This document shows, piece after piece, positions 1-5,336 of a DNA stretch of 5,336 bases. Numbering within the stretch: the first letter of the stretch is position 1; each line of letters starts with the position of its first letter. This DNA is from an uncultured Lachnospiraceae bacterium. GTDB taxonomy: Bacteria; Bacillota; Clostridia; Lachnospirales; Lachnospiraceae. Position numbers and translations under genes: made by a program. The notes beneath the pieces are model-generated. The model saw only the letters and a list, made by a program, of their open reading frames with translations, had not been told where the DNA came from and ran no database searches. The stretch spans positions 1 to 5,336 of the forward strand of contig CATLGN010000147.1 in assembly GCA_949935685.1 (NCBI GenBank), given 5' to 3'.

Positions 1-1206
1 ATGCTCGATCATGGGATTTCCGAGCGATTTGTCGTAATCCCATACCGGCCCCGCATACAATATCCCGTCACATTCATAAAAATACTGGCTCGTATACATG
101 GCGTCCAGATGTTTACTGATTTCTTCCACCAGATACTTGCGGGCAAAACTTGTGATGTCGATGCCGGCGTCCGTGATGCTGCCCGACCGTATGGCCTGTT
201 CCCTCTCCTGAAAGGCATTGGCAATATAAGCCTCCTGTGCTTCATCCGGCTCCTTCGGCCGGTCGATCAGCACATTCTGCCCGCTTTCCGTGACAAACCG
301 GTATGACGCTTCCTGCAGCCGCTCCTCGTCATTGTATTCCAGTGATACCAGAAAGTCCGTTTCCGTCCGCCCCGGCTCCATATGAATCGCAACCCGGCCG
401 CCGCCCGACTCCGCCGTATCCACTTTTTCCGACAACTGGTATGTCCCTCTGTAAGCATTGTTGATATACAGATCGACAAAGATACTGACCGGGGAACAGG
501 CAAGTCCCATCTCCCCTGCCATATCATATACAATCCGGTCGCGGAGCATCGACTGATCCTGACGGTTTGCCAGCAGGATATATTTTTTCAAAAAACCGGT
601 TTCCAGCAGGTCGGCGCCTTCTGTCAACGTGATCTGATACGGTTTTTTGTCTTCCAGAAACGTGGAATTGCCCCGCGCTTTCATCTTTGCAACCTGGCCG
701 TCTCCCCGCAGCGTTCCGTCCGCATTGACCATCCGGTACAGTCCGGCCTCGTGATTGCCCTTTACCGCTTCAATATAGCTCAGACTTCCGGACTCGGTCG
801 TCAGAAACAGCGCCGGCACATTGGCGGAGCGCATCACCACCACCGTATATGCCGCGCCGCCCGCCTCCAGCCGATGCTCGCCGTCGGTCAACAGACAGCG
901 GCTGCCGCTCCCGATCGCATCCCGCCACCCCAATCTGTTTCCGTCCCAGCGCGCTCCCCGCCAGCCCGCATTTTCGATTCGCGCCGTCGCCGTATCGTCG
1001 CAGAACGACGGCAGAAAAAGGTACTCTTTATTATCATAATAATTGTGCCACAGGCTGATCTGCGCCGTCGCGCCCTGCGCCTCCACCGAAAAGACAATCT
1101 CCTCCGGCGACGCAGCCTTTCTGCCGCGCAGGAAACCTGCCGCCAGACAAATTAACAGCAAAGCCAGCCCCGATACGATAAGCAATCCCTGTTTTTTCTT
1201 TCTCAT
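1..1206 (-). CDS. CotH-type kinase-fold membrane-anchored protein, C-terminus missing (left window edge)
   Basis: The frame is open from an ATG at 1206 to the window edge: 402 codons with no stop, so the C-terminus lies outside. Residues 1-6 are basic (MRKKKQ) and residues 8-25 form one hydrophobic helix, giving a signal peptide or anchor with the rest outside the cell. Residues about 35-170 are a beta-rich N-domain ending in a stretch like VVVMRSANVPALFL. The CotH domain follows. It shows KARGNST (176-182) then KKPYQI (187-192), LLANRQDQSMLRD (211-223), YRGTYQLSEKV (252-262) and GPVWDYDKS (386-394). In the CotH family these are conserved blocks, and the acidic residues of the last one (D390, D392) would be the metal/nucleotide site. 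Known CotH proteins are Fam20-like atypical kinases that phosphorylate spore-coat proteins; clostridia have many non-spore paralogs. The target here is unknown. The start is supported by the ATGA overlap with the upstream glycosyltransferase gene. Fold assignment is firm; kinase activity is inferred. Confidence 0.92.
   Translation of the reverse strand, partial: MRKKKQGLLIVSGLALLLICLAAGFLRGRKAASPEEIVFSVEAQGATAQISLWHNYYDNKEYLFLPSFCDDTATARIENAGWRGARWDGNRLGWRDAIGSGSRCLLTDGEHRLEAGGAAYTVVVMRSANVPALFLTTESGSLSYIEAVKGNHEAGLYRMVNADGTLRGDGQVAKMKARGNSTFLEDKKPYQITLTEGADLLETGFLKKYILLANRQDQSMLRDRIVYDMAGEMGLACSPVSIFVDLYINNAYRGTYQLSEKVDTAESGGGRVAIHMEPGRTETDFLVSLEYNDEERLQEASYRFVTESGQNVLIDRPKEPDEAQEAYIANAFQEREQAIRSGSITDAGIDITSFARKYLVEEISKHLDAMYTSQYFYECDGILYAGPVWDYDKSLGNPMIEH
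1203..1206 (-). other. ATGA stop/start overlap between glycosyltransferase and CotH genes
   Basis: The ATG of the CotH gene (1206-1204) and the TGA of the glycosyltransferase gene (1205-1203) share bases as ATGA. Such overlaps usually mean translational coupling within one transcript. This also fixes the CotH start. Confidence 0.9.
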
Positions 1207-2414
1207 CTCCCGCCGCCGCTCCCGCTTTTTCCGCTGTTGTTTTCCTTTATCTGCCGCTGCGCTTCCTCATAGAACCGTGCGAGCCACGCCGCATTTTCCG
1301 CCGCGTCATAGCCGCTGCGGGCTACCAGCGCGGCATAGGCCGCCCGCCCGCTCCCGGCCGCCTGTCCCGTCTGCGCCGGACCAATCGCGTCCCCGCCGGG
1401 CAGCATTTGCAACGCGGTTTCCGCCCAACGCGCCGGCGGTTCGGATAACGGCAGCGTCTTTACCAGATCCGTTAAGGCCGCCTCCGGTGTCACGGTATCC
1501 GACATCAGTACCGGAAGGCCGGCCGCCTGCGCCTCCACAAGCGTCAGCGGAAGCCCCTCGAACAGTGACGGGAACAGCAATGCGTCGGCCGCCTGCATCA
1601 GTCCCGGAATGTCTGTGCGCACGCCCAGAAAGCGCACCCGGTCTGCCAGACCACGCTCCTGCGCCTGCTGCCTGAGCGCCGCTTCCAGCGGTCCGCAGCC
1701 ACAGAGCCAGAGCTGCGCGTCCGGCTCATGCGCTGCAATCTCCTCCATCACGCGAAGCAGAAACGTATGATTTTTCTGCGGTTCCAGCCGGCCGATATGC
1801 AGAAAAACCGGGAGGCGCCGCACCGTTTCCCCCAGAAGTTCCCGCCGCTTCGCCTGCCGCACGAGCGGATCAAAGCGAAAATCCGCCGCCGTGATGCCAT
1901 TGTATAACAGATAAAACCGCTGGGAATCACAGGCCCGTCGTCCATAGAGCCAGATTCCGGAACCCTTCGAGCAGGCAAAGAGGTAATCCGCCTGCCAGCG
2001 CAGCGGGTACTGCAGTATATTTTTCACAAACGCCGCGATACCGCTGCCGGAGGACGTATTATGACTGTGGACGATCGTCGCAAGTCCCGCCCGTTTCGCT
2101 TCCGCCAGATACAGCGACGCCGTACTGCGCATATGTCCATGGACAATATGATATTCGGGATGCGCAAGGAAAAAATCACGCCAATGCCTGCGGTAATGAC
2201 CGGCCGTGGAAACACCAAAAGGCGCCATGGAATAAATCCTGCCGCCCAGTTCGTGCACTTCCTGCGTGTAATCGCAGACATCCTCCGTATGAATGACAAA
2301 ATCAAACTGAATACGCTGCCGGTCCATATGCCGGTACAGATTCATCACCATCGTCTCCGCACCGCCGCGGTCCAGCCGACCCAGTACATGCAAAACCCGT
2401 ATGCCTTTTTTCAT
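1203..2414 (-). CDS. GT4-family (GT-B) glycosyltransferase, EpsF-like
   Basis: A complete 403-residue protein, the usual length for GT4 enzymes, which move a sugar from a nucleotide-sugar donor to a lipid-linked or saccharide acceptor at the inner face of the membrane. The N-terminal acceptor domain opens with RVLHVLGRLDRGGAETMVMN (6-25), including the glycine-rich GGAE loop typical of EpsF-like enzymes. HGHMRS (92-97) and HSHNTS (116-121) are further conserved blocks. The C-terminal donor domain begins near 200 with HIGRLEPQKNH (206-216), whose Arg and Lys normally contact the donor phosphates. The EX7E pair is E286 and E294 in FEGLPLTLVEA. The segment from about 338 to 365 is unusually Ala/Gly-rich, and the last dozen residues are Gly/Ser-rich and look disordered. 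There is no membrane segment. The gene starts 3 bp after the SGNH gene with a good Shine-Dalgarno site and ends overlapping the CotH gene. The sugar and linkage cannot be read from sequence. Confidence 0.95.
   Translation of the reverse strand: MKKGIRVLHVLGRLDRGGAETMVMNLYRHMDRQRIQFDFVIHTEDVCDYTQEVHELGGRIYSMAPFGVSTAGHYRRHWRDFFLAHPEYHIVHGHMRSTASLYLAEAKRAGLATIVHSHNTSSGSGIAAFVKNILQYPLRWQADYLFACSKGSGIWLYGRRACDSQRFYLLYNGITAADFRFDPLVRQAKRRELLGETVRRLPVFLHIGRLEPQKNHTFLLRVMEEIAAHEPDAQLWLCGCGPLEAALRQQAQERGLADRVRFLGVRTDIPGLMQAADALLFPSLFEGLPLTLVEAQAAGLPVLMSDTVTPEAALTDLVKTLPLSEPPARWAETALQMLPGGDAIGPAQTGQAAGSGRAAYAALVARSGYDAAENAAWLARFYEEAQRQIKENNSGKSGSGGGR
1207..1223 (-). promoter_or_regulatory. Purine-rich initiation region of the CotH gene
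   Basis: The minus strand carries GGGAG twice, at 1219-1223 (12 bases before the ATG) and at 1207-1211 (touching the ATG), separated by GGC repeats. Neither spacing is ideal. The same bases encode the Gly/Ser-rich tail of the glycosyltransferase, so that tail may partly reflect the need for a ribosome-binding sequence. Initiation probably depends on coupling to the overlapping stop. Confidence 0.45.
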
Positions 2415-2417
2415 ATG

Positions 2418-3875
2418 CTAATCCTCTGCAGGTCTGACCGCCGTATCCACCGCGTCCGCGGCAAACCCCACATGGTCCACAAGCTGCTCCCATTCGTCGT
2501 CATAAACCCAGATCGTAATGCCGTCTTCCACCAGTACGCCGTCTTCTCCGTTCCACCGAAAGCCATCGGCAGAAACTTCCAGTTCCCCGCGCCCAAACAA
2601 TCCCCTGCCCGGCTTTTTGCGCACCGTTTTATCGCCGCTGTCGATAACCCCTTCGTCGCAGAGACCGTTGATCTCCACAATGCTGAAATTTCCCGTCATT
2701 TCTTCCGCCGGAACCCGCAGCACCGTGCTCAGGTATTCCTTATAAAACTGCAGCGGCTGCGTATCGCCGTGAAACGTAAAGACAACCGTATGTCCCGTAT
2801 AGGGAATCAGATTCAGATACGCATCCAGTCCCTGCGCTCCGCGCAGCGCCTCATGCGCCCGGTCCCGCGCCCGGTTCCGCAGAGAAACGTCCCATGAATT
2901 TTCGCTGTCCTGCATCCGTCTGTCCGGCAGATCATACCGCGCTTTCAAATATTGTCCCATATACAGTGAAGCCTTCTGCGAGCCGAACCGGTTAAAATGC
3001 GAAAAGTCCCGGAAATCCCCGACCGGGTCCACATCCAGTTCTTCCAGCAGATCAAAATAATTCAAAAAAGGCAAATCATAGGCATCCGCCAGTTCCCGGA
3101 CATTTTCCGTATCATGAATCGTCCAGCCGATATTCGGGCCTTTAAAAAGAAACAGTTCGATGCCGTTTTCCCGGCACAGCGCCACAATCTTTTCCAGCGT
3201 TTCCCGGTTTTCTTCCGGGATCGGCCCTTCCGGCTCATCGGTGTAATAGCGGGAAAAATCCAGCGGTTCTTCGGTAATCTTAGCCGGCGTGTACGCGCCC
3301 TTTGTATAATTCACCCGCTTATCCGTAAAGTCCTCCCCCGACAGTTCCTTCCAGCGGTCTTTATACTGCAGAATGGGAAGCATCTGCATGGCATAAATAT
3401 CCGTTTCAGTGTGGAGCATCCGGTATAGTTCCGTCATCTTGTCAAACGAAAACCGCAAATCCGTCATGGCATAACTCCACACTTCCAAATCGGACGGATC
3501 GGTAGCCTTCTTAATCGAAACCACTTCCAGGCCAATTACCCGCGGTTTCTGATAACGGAGCACTTCCTTCAGATATAAATATTCCGATTCAAAAGCCTGC
3601 GCCGAACAGCCGAAATCATACGAGGCAATCCCATAGTTTTCGTATAACACAAGCGGATCTACCGTACAGAACATCGTGCTGCTGCCGAGAAAGACCACGT
3701 CCATATCGTTTTTCTTTTCCGCATAAAACCCCTTTACCACATCGCTGCCCCGATGTTCCGTATCTTTTTTCAGCACATCCTGCACGGTCAGAAACAGTGC
3801 GGATAAAATTCCCAGAAACAGCAGAAGCCGCACGCTTCTTTGCACCAGACTTTGTTTGTTCATGTTTGATTCCAT
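2418..3875 (-). CDS. Membrane-anchored SGNH/GDSL-like acyltransferase-type protein with C-terminal ILEI-like domain
   Basis: 485 residues. A single hydrophobic helix at about 16-31 follows a short basic N-terminus, so the bulk should lie outside the cell. The SGNH core runs from about 58 to 310. VVFLGSSTMF (60-69) is the block I motif, with S66 (codon 3678-3680) the likely nucleophile. The closing block is GDFRDFSHFNRFG (286-298), with D290 and H293 (DxxH) completing the triad. This layout resembles the extracytoplasmic partners of MBOAT proteins (AlgJ/AlgX, PatB, DltD), which finish or edit O-acylation of glycans, and the MBOAT gene lies 44 bp upstream. Residues about 350-475 form an extra domain with the pattern of ILEI/FAM3-like modules, ending in GITIWVYDDE ... 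VDHVGF. It is too short and different to be a second SGNH domain. Translation could instead begin at M5 (ATG at 3863), which has a GGA 7 bases upstream; the ATG at 3875 has only a weak purine stretch directly against it. Acetyl transfer rather than hydrolysis is inferred from context. Confidence 0.86.
   Translation of the reverse strand: MESNMNKQSLVQRSVRLLLFLGILSALFLTVQDVLKKDTEHRGSDVVKGFYAEKKNDMDVVFLGSSTMFCTVDPLVLYENYGIASYDFGCSAQAFESEYLYLKEVLRYQKPRVIGLEVVSIKKATDPSDLEVWSYAMTDLRFSFDKMTELYRMLHTETDIYAMQMLPILQYKDRWKELSGEDFTDKRVNYTKGAYTPAKITEEPLDFSRYYTDEPEGPIPEENRETLEKIVALCRENGIELFLFKGPNIGWTIHDTENVRELADAYDLPFLNYFDLLEELDVDPVGDFRDFSHFNRFGSQKASLYMGQYLKARYDLPDRRMQDSENSWDVSLRNRARDRAHEALRGAQGLDAYLNLIPYTGHTVVFTFHGDTQPLQFYKEYLSTVLRVPAEEMTGNFSIVEINGLCDEGVIDSGDKTVRKKPGRGLFGRGELEVSADGFRWNGEDGVLVEDGITIWVYDDEWEQLVDHVGFAADAVDTAVRPAED
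2423..2427 (-). promoter_or_regulatory. Ribosome binding site of the glycosyltransferase gene
   Basis: On the minus strand this reads AGAGG, 8 bases before the ATG at 2414, which is normal Shine-Dalgarno spacing. It sits inside the last codons of the SGNH gene, whose TAG stop is at 2418-2420. It supports the chosen start and suggests that a ribosome ending the SGNH gene can re-initiate here. Confidence 0.75.
2451..2828 (-). other. Putative ILEI/FAM3-like domain within the SGNH protein (residues about 350-475)
   Basis: After the SGNH fold ends, the protein continues with elements in the order seen in bacterial ILEI-type domains. These are a Y-L-x-L-I ... HTVVFTFHGD strand pair (353-371), a helix with ...STVLRVP (383-389), a FSIVEINGL strand (397-405), a K-rich turn near 416-421, ELEVSADGFRWNG (431-443), and the closing GITIWVYDDEWEQLVDHVGF (452-471). 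The last block matches the family's 'G-hydrophobic-N/T-hydrophobic-VVYD ... VVDSVxFD' ending by eye. ILEI/FAM3 domains have a lectin-like beta sandwich and occur in bacterial glycan-related proteins, so a glycan-binding or positioning role is inferred. The call rests on pattern memory without a profile search, and a divergent unrelated beta domain remains possible. Confidence 0.55.
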
Positions 3876-3919
3876 TCTTCTATTCTTTTACAGTGTATGG
3901 TTGTCCGTCAGTCCGCCTG
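3876..3919 (-). other. 44-bp spacer between MBOAT and SGNH genes
   Basis: This is the only non-coding stretch of note in the window. No hairpin followed by a T-run is visible, so it is not an intrinsic terminator, and I see no well-spaced -35/-10 pair. Its start-proximal half is A-rich (TAAAAGAATAGAAGA before the ATG) and probably just loads ribosomes for the SGNH gene. Confidence 0.6.
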
Positions 3920-5336
3920 TCAGAACTGCGCATAGATAAAGCCCGACATATCATAGGAGGGGCCGTAAAAACCTGTCACCAGCACGGCAAAAAACAACAG
4001 ATACCAAACCGCCCAGCGAACCGGAAGCGGCCAGCGCGCAACCCGCTCCCGCATACTGCCCCGCTCCCGCAGCAGGGAAACGATCAGTAACAAAAACAAT
4101 CCCGGGGCCAGAATCAGCCAGTCCTTTTTCGAAAGTCCCAGCTCCCACAGCCCTCCCGCCAGAATCGCCGCATTCCACCGCAGCAGTCCGCCACGAATCA
4201 TTACAAAAGACTGGCGCAGCGAATCCGCCCGGAAGAAAATCATCCCCACGGCAAAGCAGACAAATGTGCGCAGACGCTGCACCCATTTCCAGTACCATGA
4301 CGCCCGATTAATATGAAACAGCGCAATCCCTTTCGCAAACAGCGGCGCGCATATCTGCCCGCCCACAATCAGCAGCCAGAACCAGAAACCCTCGCCGATG
4401 ACATATTTCCAGTCGTTCCCGTGCCAGACGCCCATTGCCGTCCAGAGAATCAGCAGTCCCGCCCAGGTCGGAATCTTCCGGCTCAGGCTCTTACCCCACC
4501 GTTTGCGGATGCCGGTCCCCATGCGATACCACAAATCCGATTTCAGCACCGGATACATAATATAATCTTTCAGCCACGCGCCGAGCGTAATATGCCAGCG
4601 CTGCCAGAACTCCTGTGTCGTGCACGCCAGAAACGGCATGCGGAAATTCTCGGGCAGTATTACGCCAAAACATTCCGAAACGCCGAGCACAATATCCATA
4701 CACCCGGAAAAATCCGTATAAAGCTGCAATACAAAAGCAAAAGCAGCAGCCCACACATACAGTCCCGTGTATGTCTCCGGCGCGTCGTAAACGGCGTTGA
4801 CAATTACCGCCAGCCGCTCTGAGATCACAAGTTTCAGGAAAAATCCCCATAAAATCCGCTGCACGCCGCGCGCCGTCCGCTCCGCATCAAACCGATTGGC
4901 CGCGAACAACGTGCCCGACAGCGCGCCGTAGCGGCTGATCGGCCCCGATACCATCTGTGGGAAATAACAGGTAAAAAGCAGCAGCCGGCCGGGATTCTTC
5001 TCGGCCTTGCATGTTCCCCAGTAACAGTCCAGCAGATAGCCGGTGATCTGCAGAGTATAAAAGCTGATTCCAAGCGGCGCCGCCAGAGACGGCAGGGAAA
5101 ACCCAGCTCCGACCCCCAGCAGTCGCAGCGGCTGAAACAGCAGATTCATATATTTCAGCACGGCCAGCATACCGAAATTGACTGCCAGAACCGAAATCAG
5201 AACTCTTTTCTTCTTTTTGTCCGCCGCACTGACATTCCCGCCCGCTTCCCGCAGGTTTTCGTCCGTCTTCGCAAAATACCGCGCCGCAGGATAAACGGTC
5301 AAAACGCTGACCAATACATACAGGAGCGTATGCGGC
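3920..5336 (-). CDS. MBOAT-family membrane O-acyltransferase (AlgI/DltB-like), N-terminus missing (right window edge)
   Basis: 471 residues are visible, numbered here from the first complete codon at the edge. Known AlgI/DltB/PatA-type MBOATs pass an acyl group, usually acetyl, from a cytoplasmic carrier across the membrane to a secreted glycan or its SGNH partner. Many hydrophobic helices are present. The diagnostic blocks are PLGISFYTLQ, YFPQMVSGPISRYG, LYTDFSGCMDI, NFRMPF ... EFWQRWHITLGAWLKDYI and MGVWHGNDWKY. The two family histidines are H248 (codon 4592-4594) and H305 (4421-4423, the WHG catalytic histidine). Their spacing fits AlgI and DltB. The protein ends in FYGPSYDMSGFIYAQF, a tail I associate with clostridial members. 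The frame stays open up to base 5335 and encodes a hydrophobic PHTLLYVLVSVLTV stretch, so the real start lies outside; a TTG at 5314 is not a credible start because it falls inside a membrane helix. No DltA, DltC or other Dlt gene is present, so polysaccharide acylation is more likely than D-alanylation. Confidence 0.95.
   Translation of the reverse strand, partial: PHTLLYVLVSVLTVYPAARYFAKTDENLREAGGNVSAADKKKKRVLISVLAVNFGMLAVLKYMNLLFQPLRLLGVGAGFSLPSLAAPLGISFYTLQITGYLLDCYWGTCKAEKNPGRLLLFTCYFPQMVSGPISRYGALSGTLFAANRFDAERTARGVQRILWGFFLKLVISERLAVIVNAVYDAPETYTGLYVWAAAFAFVLQLYTDFSGCMDIVLGVSECFGVILPENFRMPFLACTTQEFWQRWHITLGAWLKDYIMYPVLKSDLWYRMGTGIRKRWGKSLSRKIPTWAGLLILWTAMGVWHGNDWKYVIGEGFWFWLLIVGGQICAPLFAKGIALFHINRASWYWKWVQRLRTFVCFAVGMIFFRADSLRQSFVMIRGGLLRWNAAILAGGLWELGLSKKDWLILAPGLFLLLIVSLLRERGSMRERVARWPLPVRWAVWYLLFFAVLVTGFYGPSYDMSGFIYAQF

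Noticed and set aside
382..1155. 257-codon open frame on the plus strand opposite the CotH gene
   Set aside because: The translation is rich in Arg, Pro and His with no family motifs, and it lies antisense to a frame with five clear CotH blocks. Long antisense frames are expected in GC-rich coding DNA.
1..1206. Calling the left gene the spore-coat protein CotH itself
   Set aside because: No CotB, CotG or other spore-coat gene is nearby, and the protein has an additional N-terminal domain and a membrane anchor. Only family membership is supported, so no gene symbol was assigned.
1043..1675. 210-codon plus-strand frame, and a 169-codon plus-strand frame at 4313-4822
   Set aside because: Both are Pro/Arg-rich shadows of the glycosyltransferase and MBOAT genes, with no motifs.
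2061..2897. 278-codon open frame on the plus strand across the glycosyltransferase/SGNH junction
   Set aside because: It crosses two well-supported minus-strand genes, has no recognisable domain and has a random-looking composition.
3876..3919. Possible internal promoter before the SGNH gene (TACACT or TAAAAG as a -10)
   Set aside because: No convincing -35 element lies at the right distance. The only candidate, CTGACG, is a poor match with poor spacing.
3920..5336. Reading the MBOAT/SGNH pair as DltB/DltD of teichoic acid D-alanylation
   Set aside because: No DltA ligase or DltC carrier gene is visible, the SGNH protein has an extra C-terminal domain, and the neighbours are a glycosyltransferase and a CotH protein. 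A polysaccharide acylation pair fits better, though genes outside the window could change this.

Overview
The window is one compact block of four protein-coding genes, all read from the minus strand. In transcription order (right to left) they are: an MBOAT-family membrane O-acyltransferase, cut at its 5' end by the right window edge; an SGNH/GDSL-type membrane-anchored hydrolase or acyltransferase with an extra C-terminal domain; an EpsF-like GT-B (GT4 family) glycosyltransferase; and a CotH-type secreted kinase-fold protein, cut at its C-terminus by the left edge. The gaps are 44 bp, 3 bp and a 4-bp ATGA overlap. I see no terminator or convincing promoter between the genes, so this looks like the middle of a longer operon. 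Almost every base is coding. I see no tRNA, rRNA, CRISPR array, mobile element or sizeable repeat.

The gene content points to a Gram-positive, clostridial (Lachnospiraceae-like) member of the Bacillota. The MBOAT ends in a Tyr-Gly-Pro ... Phe-Ile-Tyr ... Gln-Phe tail of the kind common there. The glycosyltransferase opens like Bacillota EpsF proteins. The CotH protein has the clostridial layout of membrane anchor, beta-rich N-domain and CotH domain. Base composition looks moderately GC-rich, as in some gut Lachnospiraceae. The genus cannot be fixed from this sequence, and no gene stands out as compositionally foreign.

Functionally this resembles part of a locus for a surface or extracellular polysaccharide. 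The glycosyltransferase would add a sugar on the cytoplasmic side. The MBOAT would move an acyl group (usually acetyl) across the membrane. The SGNH protein, with a GSS motif and a DxxH motif, would complete the transfer on the outside, as AlgI/AlgJ/AlgX, PatA/PatB and DltB/DltD pairs do. The CotH protein adds a possible extracytoplasmic phosphotransferase to the same transcript.

Two points deserve most attention. First, the largest left-hand gene (1-1206, minus) has neither a stop codon nor a C-terminus inside the window and is easy to miss, because several overlapping frames look open. Second, the SGNH protein carries a C-terminal extension of about 125 residues that resembles the ILEI/FAM3 (interleukin-like EMT inducer) carbohydrate-associated fold, an uncommon partner for an acyltransferase.
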